13,749 nucleotides of DNA, taken from positions 1 to 13,749 of the forward strand of contig JALOAH010000094.1 in assembly GCA_023228865.1 (NCBI GenBank). The letters run 5' to 3'. This DNA is from Porticoccaceae bacterium. Lineage in GTDB: Bacteria > Pseudomonadota > Gammaproteobacteria > Pseudomonadales > Porticoccaceae. A model generated the notes under the pieces. The model saw only the letters and a program-made list of their open reading frames with translations. It ran no database searches and had not been told where the DNA came from. Each line of letters opens with the position of its first letter. The first letter of the stretch is position 1. Both the position numbers and the translations under genes were made by a program. This document shows positions 1-6,964 of the stretch, piece by piece.

Positions 1-162
1 TTCTGATGCTGCTGGTGAGGGGGGTGAGGGGTCTCCTTGGTGATGGCTGGCGGGCCCGGTGACCGGGCCCGCACGAGTTCATTATAGGGTACGCTTTTTG
101 GGATGTGGTGCCGATTCGGATGGTGTGTAACATTTTCAAATTAATCTGGAGCAGTATTTACG
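1..162. other. Left-edge non-coding stretch, no supported gene
   Basis: This stretch follows the stop codon of the last Pot-type permease gene, which reads leftward. Two plus-strand frames stay open from the window edge, to stops near 43 and near 60. Either could be the tail of a convergent gene outside the window, but neither is long enough to recognise. Bases 1-72 are very G+C rich, while 110-160 are A+T rich and look like an ordinary 3' untranslated stretch. The only clear structure is the hairpin at 50-72. I see no start site or RNA gene here. Confidence 0.4.
50..72. terminator. GC-rich hairpin, possible terminator between convergent genes
   Basis: A perfect 10-bp inverted repeat, GCGGGCCCGG at 50-59 and CCGGGCCCGC at 63-72, encloses a 3-base loop. 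It lies about 90 bases beyond the stop of the leftward operon and just past two possible rightward stop codons. That position suits a terminator, but neither strand has a T-run directly after the stem, so an intrinsic terminator is not proven. It may simply mark the end of a neighbouring gene outside the window. Confidence 0.35.
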
Positions 163-981
163 TTACAACCGTTTGATCTTGGTACTCAACTTATCCCTGT
201 CGCGCAGCAGCAATCCGGCCAATATCATCATCAGCACGGACACGAGTAACAGCAGAGACGCGATGGCCGTGATTTCTGGATTGATACTGTCACGAATGCC
301 GGAAAAAATCTGCACTGGAATCGTCTCCTTGCCCGGGCTTACAAGGAACAGGGTAATCACGATTTCATCGAAGGATACGGCAAAGGCAAACAGGGCGCCA
401 GCCAGAACACCTGGCAAAATGACTGGAATCAGAATTGAGGTAAAGGCCTTGTACGGGTTTGCTCCCAGACTGGACGCTGCCCTGATCAGGTTTTGATCAA
501 AACCCTGCAGGGTCGCGGTTACTGTGATGACGACAAACGGCAAACCCACCAAGGCTTGCGCGATGATGATGCTGGCGTAGGTTCCTGCAATACCCAGATA
601 GGCATCCAGGAAAAATATACCGACCCCTGTAATGACGATGGGGACCAGCATGGGCAGCAACAGTAGCCCCAAAACCAGGTTGCTGGTCCTGGAGCGGTAT
701 TTGGCCAGCCCTGCGCCCGCCAGGGTCCCCAGGCATGTTGCAATGATGGTGGCGCACACGGAAATCAGCAGGCTGTTCAGGCTGGCCTGCAGCCAGCGAT
801 CACTGGAAAAGAGGCTTTGATACCAGGTGAAGGAGAAACTGGTGGGAGGGAATGAAAAGAACTTGTCCGGGCTGAAGGACAGCGGAATAATGATGATCAG
901 TGGCAACAACAGGAAAGCCAGAATAATGATGCACAATACCCTGAAAAAGAAAATCCACAAATCATTCTGCGTCAACTTCAT
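163..981 (-). CDS. ABC transporter inner-membrane permease, PotC-like
   Basis: This 272-residue protein is the second membrane subunit of a spermidine/putrescine-type (PotABCD) importer. It has about six hydrophobic segments, the first at residues 10-35. A cytoplasmic EAA-type loop near residues 167-193 (core AASSLGANPYKAF, then PVILPG) is where the ATPase subunit docks. The length is normal for PotC. The ATG at 981 is preceded by GAGG about 8 bases upstream, and that GAGG overlaps the TGA stop of the ATPase gene 9 bases away, so the two genes are probably translationally coupled. It is the last gene of the cluster. Family assignment is firm. The substrate is not, because this family also carries other small cationic or amino compounds. 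Confidence 0.9.
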   Translation of the reverse strand: MKLTQNDLWIFFFRVLCIIILAFLLLPLIIIIPLSFSPDKFFSFPPTSFSFTWYQSLFSSDRWLQASLNSLLISVCATIIATCLGTLAGAGLAKYRSRTSNLVLGLLLLPMLVPIVITGVGIFFLDAYLGIAGTYASIIIAQALVGLPFVVITVTATLQGFDQNLIRAASSLGANPYKAFTSILIPVILPGVLAGALFAFAVSFDEIVITLFLVSPGKETIPVQIFSGIRDSINPEITAIASLLLLVSVLMMILAGLLLRDRDKLSTKIKRL

Positions 982-990
982 GTGCGTACC

Positions 991-2190
991 TCAGGATTCT
1001 GCTTCAAGAATCTTCAAATCGGCCTGATCCCAATAGATCACGATCCGCTGGCCAAATCTGAGCGATGAAGCCTGGGCTACCGGCAGCTTGATGATGAATG
1101 CCTGACCCCCATCCAGATTCAAGCTGACTCGATATTGTTCCCCCAGAAACATGATGTCGGTGATCGTTCCCTGCAGACTATTGGCGCCCTGTGCATGTGT
1201 TTCCGGCAATTCCTCGATAGACGTGCATGCATGAACGTTTTCGGGGCGCAAGGAGGCACATACCCGTGCGCCCTGCACGAGCTGCGTATTTACAGTGGCC
1301 AGGACTTCAGACTGCACCCCAGTATCCAACACGATGCGCGCAGTTCGGTCATCGATCCGCTCCTTGATTACCCCGGCAAATAGATTGCTTTCTCCAACAA
1401 AGGTCGCAACGTATGGGTCTCGTGGATTGCTGTATATTTCTCCGGGTTCGTCTATCTGGACAATTTCTCCATGGCGATATACGGCAATTCTGTCGGACAT
1501 GGTGAGCGCCTCGTTCTGGTCGTGTGTTACGTAGACGATAGTGACCTTGAGTTCCTGGTGAATGCGCCGAATCTCGATCTGCAATGTCTCGCGTAACTTC
1601 CTGTCCAGGGCCCCCAGGGGTTCGTCCATCAAGACAATGGATGGCTCAAACACCAACGCCCGGCTCAATGCGACGCGTTGCTGCTGGCCGCCTGACAACT
1701 GGGCAGGCTTTCGGGCGGCGAATTCGCTGAGTTGAACCAACTCCAGAGCGCTCTGAACCCTCTTGCGGATTTCTTCCTTGGGCACCTTGCGGCATACCAA
1801 TGGATAGCCGACATTCTCTGCCACCGTCATGTGTGGAAACAGCGCATATTGCTGAAACACCACCCCAATGCCTCTCCTGTGTGGCGGTAGAGTATCGATT
1901 CGCTGGCCGCCCAGCCAGATTGATCCTGCACTGGGGTGCTCGAATCCCGCCAGCATCATCAGTGTGGTTGTTTTTCCAGAACCCGATGGGCCCAACAAGG
2001 TCAGGAACTCTCCCTTGCGGATGTCCAGATCCAGATTTCGCACTGCGAGTTCGTCTCCGTCATACGTTTTGGAAACATTCTTGAACTGGACCAGAATCTC
2101 TCCATCCAGCCCATTCGTTTGCTCATCTGGTGAATTCAAACCAGCCTCCATCATTACTTTGCGATGTGCATTCATGCCTCGAACCGCCAT
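991..2190 (-). CDS. ABC transporter ATPase, PotA-like
   Basis: This is the ATP-hydrolysing subunit of the Pot-type importer, acting on the cytoplasmic face of the two permeases. Numbered from the ATG at 2190, it has Walker A GPSGSGKT at residues 67-74, the Q-loop glutamine at 113, signature LSGGQ at 165-169, Walker B VLMDE at 186-190 and the switch histidine at about 223. A TOBE-type regulatory domain fills the last ~100 residues, as in PotA and related importers. The start is uncertain. The ATG at 2190 lies inside a strong hairpin and has no clear ribosome site. ATGs at 2175 and 2154/2151 lie beyond the hairpin and would only trim a poorly conserved leader. It sits between the binding-protein gene and the last permease gene. 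Confidence 0.92.
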   Translation of the reverse strand: MAVRGMNAHRKVMMEAGLNSPDEQTNGLDGEILVQFKNVSKTYDGDELAVRNLDLDIRKGEFLTLLGPSGSGKTTTLMMLAGFEHPSAGSIWLGGQRIDTLPPHRRGIGVVFQQYALFPHMTVAENVGYPLVCRKVPKEEIRKRVQSALELVQLSEFAARKPAQLSGGQQQRVALSRALVFEPSIVLMDEPLGALDRKLRETLQIEIRRIHQELKVTIVYVTHDQNEALTMSDRIAVYRHGEIVQIDEPGEIYSNPRDPYVATFVGESNLFAGVIKERIDDRTARIVLDTGVQSEVLATVNTQLVQGARVCASLRPENVHACTSIEELPETHAQGANSLQGTITDIMFLGEQYRVSLNLDGGQAFIIKLPVAQASSLRFGQRIVIYWDQADLKILEAES

Positions 2191-2216
2191 GGTTTGTGTT
2201 GACCATGGCGGTTCGA
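2179..2216 (-). promoter_or_regulatory. Strong intercistronic hairpin between binding-protein and ATPase genes
   Basis: The arms TCGAACCGCCATGGT (2179-2193) and ACCATGGCGGTTCGA (2202-2216) are a perfect 15-bp inverted repeat with an 8-base loop. It lies in the 62-base gap after the binding-protein stop codon. No T-run follows on the minus strand, so it is unlikely to be a full terminator. Hairpins placed just after a binding-protein gene commonly protect that part of the mRNA from 3' decay and lower expression of the genes downstream. That role is inferred here from position and structure. Confidence 0.7.
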
Positions 2217-2252
2217 TCTGTTCAGGCGGCCTGGACGACTACCGCCCCCTGT

Positions 2253-3293
2253 TCAATGTGCCACCCAGTCCTGAAGCCGGGCGTTGAGTTCATCTCCATT
2301 CTGGAGCCAGAACTCTGCATCGGTCGCCACAGCGTACTGGAGGTGATTTTCAGTGGTCGGCATCTGGTCACGCAGGGATTCTGCTATCATCGGGTAGGCC
2401 TTGGCATTGGCGACACCATAGGTGATGTGCTCCATGAATGTGGCCTGGCGTTTGGGGTCCAGCGCGAACTTGATGTATTCCTTGGCAGTTTGCAGGTTGG
2501 GGCTGCCTTTCAGAATCGTCCAGTTATCCCATTGCAGGTAGTAGCCAGCTTCCCAGATCATCTTCAGGTTGTTTCCAGATGCATTCGCATCTGCGACCCG
2601 CCCGTTCCAGGCGGTACCGATATTGCATTCGCCAGAAAGCAGTGACTGAATCTGCTGGGTACCAGACTCCCACCAGACAATATCCTTCTTGATTTCATCG
2701 AGTTTATCGAACGCCCGTTGCACGCCTTCCTCGGTGTCCAGCACCTTGTATACATCACCTCTGTCCACACCATCGGCCAGCAATGCATTGATCAGGGTTT
2801 CGACCGCTTTTCGCATGCATCGCTTGCCCGGGAATTTTTCGGTATCCCAGAACTCCTGCCAGGACTTGGGGGCTTCCTTGACTATATCTGCGTTGTAAGT
2901 CATAACTGTGCCGGCGAATTCCGAGGCGATGCCGCACTCTGAAATTGTGTTGGGCAGCAGATCGTCGACTGGCAGGCCCGTCAGATCCATTTTTTCGAAT
3001 AGCCCTTCACTGCACCCTATGGTCATGTTGCCCAGATCTGTTTGTGCCACATCCCATACGACGTGCCCGCTAGCTACCTGCGAACGTACCTTGCCAATCG
3101 AGCCGTCGGACAGGCTTTCGTTGACCTTGATGCCGGTCTGGGCTTCGAATGGCTCCCAGTAGGCTGCACGATAGGCTGCGGCGTCAGCACCACCGTATGA
3201 AGATACATTGAGCTCTGCCGCATGGACCGAAAAAGATGCCCCTGCCACCAACAATGCCAGCGTAGTAAGTTTGAACCTGCTTGATATCGTCAT
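2253..3293 (-). CDS. Periplasmic binding protein, PotD-like
   Basis: This 346-residue solute-binding protein delivers substrate to the Pot-type permeases. It has a signal peptide: SSRFK, a hydrophobic core, then VHA and a likely cut after residue 25. The mature protein begins with the strand-type sequence ELNVSSYGG, typical of PotD/COG0687 proteins. The motifs YNADIVKEAPKSWQEFWD and the SGECNIGTAWNGR stretch also fit this family. The ATG at 3293 is chosen because GGAGG lies 7 bases upstream and the signal peptide starts there. The longer frame to 3407 would overlap the permease gene and add a non-signal leader. A strong hairpin follows the stop codon. Polyamines are the family's best-known ligands, but related proteins bind other amines, so the ligand is open. 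Confidence 0.92.
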   Translation of the reverse strand: MTISSRFKLTTLALLVAGASFSVHAAELNVSSYGGADAAAYRAAYWEPFEAQTGIKVNESLSDGSIGKVRSQVASGHVVWDVAQTDLGNMTIGCSEGLFEKMDLTGLPVDDLLPNTISECGIASEFAGTVMTYNADIVKEAPKSWQEFWDTEKFPGKRCMRKAVETLINALLADGVDRGDVYKVLDTEEGVQRAFDKLDEIKKDIVWWESGTQQIQSLLSGECNIGTAWNGRVADANASGNNLKMIWEAGYYLQWDNWTILKGSPNLQTAKEYIKFALDPKRQATFMEHITYGVANAKAYPMIAESLRDQMPTTENHLQYAVATDAEFWLQNGDELNARLQDWVAH

Positions 3294-3334
3294 GATATTC
3301 CTCCGTGTAATTTCCATGTCACACCATGGGATCT

Positions 3335-4546
3335 TCATCTGGCCTTGTTGACGCCGATGAATCTGTTGACCAACGCGAACGCTATCAGGGTAAAGGCCAG
3401 CAGCCATACCCCTAATGAAGCCGCCATACCCCAGTTGGCGTTCTGATCGGTAAAATAAGCAATGTAATAGCTGACCATCTGGTCATGCGGCCCCCCCAGG
3501 AACATGGGGGTGATGTAAAAGCCCAGCGCCAATACCCCCACCAAGACAATGCCGGCCCCGACGCCCGGCATGGTTTGTGGCAGATACACAGAGTAGAATG
3601 CGTACACGGGGCGCGCGCCCAGAGACAGCGCAGCCCGTGTGTAAATTGGCGAGATACCCCGCATTACCGAATAAATCGACAGCACCATGAAAGGCAACAG
3701 GATTTGCACCATGCCTACATACAGTGCGCCTCGGGTATACAGCATCGAAATGGGCGCTGAGATTACACCGATCTGTGTCAGGATTGCATTGGCAATTCCA
3801 TCTTTGGAAAAAATGACAATCCAGGCCAAAGTACGTACCAGCAGGGACGTCCAGAATGGTGTCAGAACCAGGCCCAGAAGCACCAGTTTCATAACCTTGC
3901 CCTGCGCACTGGCCAGAAGATAGGCCAGCGGGTATCCCAGCAGCAGGCAGACCAGAGTAACGACGGCCGAAATCCAGAATGTCCTGATCATTGTGGTGGC
4001 ATAGGCGCTGCCCCCTGCGTCACTGACATCGCCATAGCGTTTGCCCGTCATGCCAATCGTACTGCGCAGGAAGAATGAAGTCAGAGAAGAAGATTCCTTG
4101 TGAATCAACTGCCAGATTTCAGGTTTTTCCCACTTGGCATCGATCCCGATCAGCGTATCCTTGTACGATTCTTCCGGGGCGTCAGGCAGACGGCGGGCTG
4201 TCTTGCTCAACAAGGTCATGAATCCCGGATATTGGTAATTCAATCGACGAGATACTCCGAACAGGTTGACGCCGCCTTTGGCCTGCTCAAGGTCCCGAAA
4301 CAAGGCAGCGTAGACAGCTTCGTCTGGTACCCCAACCCCAGACCAGTCAGCAATGGCAGCCGTGGTCTGGGGCAGTGTGTCGGGCACGACACTGTTGTCT
4401 ACACTTTTGAACAGGAAAAATGCAATTGCAGACACAAAGGTGAGGCAAACGAAGGCCACTGCAGGCAGTACAAGCAAACCCGCTCCTACGGCCTTTCTTC
4501 GCTTGTCTCTTTTGAATTCTTTCTTGACGTTCTGCCAATGAGTCAT
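3335..4546 (-). CDS. ABC transporter inner-membrane permease, PotB-like, with long periplasmic insert
   Basis: This is the first membrane subunit of the Pot-type importer, 403 residues from the ATG at 4546. After a basic N-terminus (KKEFKRDKRRK) comes one membrane segment near residues 20-46. A largely polar stretch of about 135 residues follows, then the usual permease core from about residue 185. The EAA loop (AALSLGARPVYAF, then PQTMPG) lies near residues 305-328. Classical PotB is about 275 residues long; the extra length is nearly all the polar segment after the first membrane helix, which should lie in the periplasm. A GTG at 4555 is an alternative start. GTGGGA just before the ATG can serve as the ribosome site. 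The gene lies between the aminotransferase and binding-protein genes, with 41 bases to the latter. Confidence 0.9.
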   Translation of the reverse strand: MTHWQNVKKEFKRDKRRKAVGAGLLVLPAVAFVCLTFVSAIAFFLFKSVDNSVVPDTLPQTTAAIADWSGVGVPDEAVYAALFRDLEQAKGGVNLFGVSRRLNYQYPGFMTLLSKTARRLPDAPEESYKDTLIGIDAKWEKPEIWQLIHKESSSLTSFFLRSTIGMTGKRYGDVSDAGGSAYATTMIRTFWISAVVTLVCLLLGYPLAYLLASAQGKVMKLVLLGLVLTPFWTSLLVRTLAWIVIFSKDGIANAILTQIGVISAPISMLYTRGALYVGMVQILLPFMVLSIYSVMRGISPIYTRAALSLGARPVYAFYSVYLPQTMPGVGAGIVLVGVLALGFYITPMFLGGPHDQMVSYYIAYFTDQNANWGMAASLGVWLLAFTLIAFALVNRFIGVNKAR

Positions 4547-4591
4547 CTTTCCCACGCCTGTGTCTGCCGCTATTTCAATTCTCTTGTACTG

Positions 4592-5932
4592 TCAGGTTGC
4601 CTTCAGGCCCAACTCTTTAGCAAAACCACGCATCCCCTGCTCAAGGCGATCGAGCAAGACCTTCACCTCCCCCTCTGTGATGTTCAGCGGCGGGGAAATG
4701 ATGATGGCATTATTGAAGGGAGCGATGCCAGCTGGATAAACGACGAGCTTCGCATCAAAGCACTGATCGACAAATTTCCTGTTTGCCTCGATCTCGGTTG
4801 GCAAGGGTATCCGCTTCTGGGGATCGGCCAGTAATTCAAAGCCCCACAGAAGACCCCGCCCACGGACATCGGCCATCCAGGGATATTTTTGTGATAAATG
4901 TTTCAGACCTGCCTGAAGCTCTGCACCTCGGGCGCGTACGTTGTCAAGGATATTGTGCTCGCGCATGTAGTGAACAATAGCCAGGCAAACCGCTGAACTC
5001 AGCGGATTACCGCTGAAAGTATGCCCCAGCGGTTGTTGATCCTTGAAGCTTTCAGTTATCTTGTTGTGATAGAGTACGGCACCCATTGGGGTGCAGCCTG
5101 AGCTCATGCCCTTGGCGGTCACGATCATGTCCGGAATCACCTCATCATGCTCACAACCGAACCATGTACCGGTCCTGCCGAGGCCCGTGATGACCTCGTC
5201 AGCTATCATCAGCACATCATAACGATTACATAGTTCCCTGAGTGCGGACAGATAACCGTCGGGCGGTGTCAACGCACCGCCCGCGGCACCCACGATAGGC
5301 TCCACGATGATGCCAGCTGTCGTGTCTGCCTGTTCCTTCAGGACACGCTCCCAGTTGCCCATGATTTCCTGTAGGTACTGCGCATCACTTTTCTCTGCCC
5401 TGAATGAGTAGGGTGTGACGCCCAGGGCGAACTCGTGCAGAAGGCTGCCGTAGTCCTTGCGTCGGCTGGCATGGCCTGACATGGACAGCGACCCCATGGT
5501 CATGCCGTGGTAACTGATACTTTGTCCCAGCACATTCACTTTGCCGGGCTTCCCATGATGGGCCCAGTAGTGGATGGCTGAGCGCAAGGCCAGTTCAGTA
5601 CCTTCCGAACCGCTATTGACCAGAAATACCCAGTCAAAGCCAGCGGGAGCCAAACCCAGAAGTGCCTCGATCAGCCCTTCTTTGCTGCGGCTGTTGAATT
5701 GCGTGCGGTAGGCAAAACAGATTTTCGATGCCTGTTCACGCATCGCCTCCAGAATCTCTGGAACACTGTGCCCGAGAGAAACTGCCATCGGTCCAGCCGA
5801 ACCGTCCAAGTAGTCGTTACCGTCTTCATCGTAGATGAAGACGCCCTTGGCATGATCAGCGTATGGGCGACCGGGCTCCATCGCTTTGTTCGCATGATTC
5901 CTCATAGCTTCATCCTTCAATTTCGTGCTCAT
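4592..5932 (-). CDS. Class III PLP-dependent aminotransferase
   Basis: This 446-residue fold-type I enzyme moves an amino group between a substrate and a keto acid such as pyruvate or 2-oxoglutarate. The motifs, in order, are NSGSEGTE at 106-113 (cofactor phosphate binding), SYHGMTMGSLS from about 140, IVEPIVGAAGG around 209-219, ADEVITGLGRTG from 244 with the pyridine-N aspartate D245, and TAKGMSSG with the Schiff-base lysine K274. Length and motifs match the BioA/omega-amino-acid transaminase group (COG0161) that includes Bacillus YodT. The start at 5932 has only a distant AAGG. A second ATG at 5905 has GAAGGA 7 bases upstream and could be the true start. It lies 26 bases after the BKACE gene, which suggests a joint pathway. 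The amine donor is unknown. Confidence 0.92.
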   Translation of the reverse strand: MSTKLKDEAMRNHANKAMEPGRPYADHAKGVFIYDEDGNDYLDGSAGPMAVSLGHSVPEILEAMREQASKICFAYRTQFNSRSKEGLIEALLGLAPAGFDWVFLVNSGSEGTELALRSAIHYWAHHGKPGKVNVLGQSISYHGMTMGSLSMSGHASRRKDYGSLLHEFALGVTPYSFRAEKSDAQYLQEIMGNWERVLKEQADTTAGIIVEPIVGAAGGALTPPDGYLSALRELCNRYDVLMIADEVITGLGRTGTWFGCEHDEVIPDMIVTAKGMSSGCTPMGAVLYHNKITESFKDQQPLGHTFSGNPLSSAVCLAIVHYMREHNILDNVRARGAELQAGLKHLSQKYPWMADVRGRGLLWGFELLADPQKRIPLPTEIEANRKFVDQCFDAKLVVYPAGIAPFNNAIIISPPLNITEGEVKVLLDRLEQGMRGFAKELGLKAT

Positions 5933-5958
5933 TTCAGTCTAACCTTATCAGAAAACGA

Positions 5959-6888
5959 CTAAAAATTTACCTTATCGCCGCCCTTCAATCTCAAGATTTC
6001 TCGCGCTTCGTCCGGGGTGGCCACTTCTAGATTCAATGCCTCTAGAATAATACGCATGCGCGCCACCTGTTCGGCATTGGAAACCGCCAGCTGGCCCGGT
6101 CCAATCCATAGTGAATCTTCCAACCCTACCCGCACGTTCGAGCCCATGGCCGCTCCTATGGTGGCCAATGGAATTTGGTTGCGGCCCGCTCCCAATATGG
6201 ACCATTGGTAGTCCGTGCCAAATAGGCGCTGTGCCGTGCGGTGCATGTGCATCAGGTCTTCTGGATCAGGGCCAATACCGCCTAGAATACCGAACACTGA
6301 TTGGATGAAGGGCACAGATACCAGCCCCCGTTGCACGAAATGTGACAGATTGTACAGGTGGCTGATGTCATAGCATTCGAACTCGAAACGGGTACCATTT
6401 TCTGAACCTTTGCGCAGAATGGTTTCAATGTCCTGGAACGTGTTCTTGAAGATCAAATCCCGGCTGTGTTCCAGATGCTGACGCTCCCAGTCGTGCTTGA
6501 ACGTCCTGAATCGATCCAGCATCGGAAATAGCCCGAAATTCATCGAACCCATGTTCAGTGAGGCCAACTCCGGCTTGAAATGCATGGCAGGGCGCATGCG
6601 TTCTTCCACGCTCATGTGCGGACTACCGCCTGTGGTGATATTGATGACTGCATTTGTGGCTGCCTTGATCTGCTCCAGAAATGGTCTGAAGTGCTCTGGA
6701 TCCTGTGATGGCCGCCCATCAACAGGATCGCGTGCATGCAAGTGCAGCACCGCAGCGCCGGCCTGTGCGGCTTGAATGGCGTTTTCAGCAATTTGCTCAG
6801 CTGTTATTGGCAGATGCGGCGACATGCTAGGCGTATGAATCGCGCCAGTGATGGCACAGGTGATGACTACTTTCTTTTTTCTGGCCAT
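5959..6888 (-). CDS. Beta-keto acid cleavage enzyme (BKACE, 3-keto-5-aminohexanoate cleavage family, DUF849)
   Basis: This 309-residue TIM-barrel enzyme should condense a beta-keto acid with acetyl-CoA and split it into acetoacetate and a new acyl-CoA. The zinc-binding pair is visible as HLHARDP (H49, H51). The third metal ligand is E257 in GLEDSLWIGPG, followed by D258. R253 sits four residues earlier, the same R-x3-E-D spacing as in the characterised Kce enzyme. NITTGG at 83-88 lies at the usual substrate site. The ATG at 6888 is preferred over 6906 because AGGAAGG lies 5-6 bases upstream. The substrate class is not decided by the sequence: family members act on 3-keto-5-aminohexanoate, dehydrocarnitine and others. 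It is the first gene of its cluster, with the shared operator 41 bases upstream. Confidence 0.93.
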   Translation of the reverse strand: MARKKKVVITCAITGAIHTPSMSPHLPITAEQIAENAIQAAQAGAAVLHLHARDPVDGRPSQDPEHFRPFLEQIKAATNAVINITTGGSPHMSVEERMRPAMHFKPELASLNMGSMNFGLFPMLDRFRTFKHDWERQHLEHSRDLIFKNTFQDIETILRKGSENGTRFEFECYDISHLYNLSHFVQRGLVSVPFIQSVFGILGGIGPDPEDLMHMHRTAQRLFGTDYQWSILGAGRNQIPLATIGAAMGSNVRVGLEDSLWIGPGQLAVSNAEQVARMRIILEALNLEVATPDEAREILRLKGGDKVNF

Positions 6889-6919
6889 GGAACCTTCCTG
6901 TTTCAAACGTATCGTTGAT

Positions 6920-6949
6920 GGTATGTTGTGTGATCCTAGATCACATCAA
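6920..6949 (-). promoter_or_regulatory. Putative promoter of the BKACE-aminotransferase-Pot cluster
   Basis: On the minus strand, TTGATG (6949-6944) resembles a -35 box and CATACC (6925-6920) is a weak -10, with an 18-base spacer. The 17-bp operator fills almost the whole spacer. Transcription would then start near 6913, about 25 bases before the ATG. The -10 matches only three of six consensus positions, so this is tentative. Confidence 0.35.
6929..6945. promoter_or_regulatory. Operator copy 1, TGTGATC-CTA-GATCACA
   Basis: This is a perfect 7-3-7 inverted repeat in the 76-base gap between the beta-transaminase stop and the BKACE start. Both arms are identical to those of the two copies further right; only the 3-base centre differs. 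AGGG lies 15 bases upstream on the minus strand (6960-6957). Odd-length palindromes of this size are typical of FadR/FCD-type GntR repressors. It probably controls the second gene cluster separately from the Aap cluster. Confidence 0.8.
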
Positions 6950-6964
6950 GGGGTTACCCTTATT

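Noticed and set aside
81..86. Minus-strand TATAAT as a promoter reading left
   Set aside because: No credible -35 is present, and the GC hairpin would fall right after the start. It is probably a chance match.
2179..2216. Intrinsic terminator between binding-protein and ATPase genes
   Set aside because: There is no T-run after the stem on the transcribed strand, and the genes downstream belong to the same transporter.
2130..2645. 171-residue plus-strand open frame
   Set aside because: It is antisense to the PotD-like gene and the hairpin gap, with no ribosome site or family resemblance.
2253..3407. Longer PotD-like start at 3407
   Set aside because: It would overlap the PotB-like gene by over 70 bases and bury the signal peptide. 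GGAGG before 3293 settles the start.
4100..4834. 244-residue plus-strand open frame
   Set aside because: It runs antisense across the PotB-like gene, the gap and the aminotransferase end, has no recognisable domain, and fits as a shadow of those genes.
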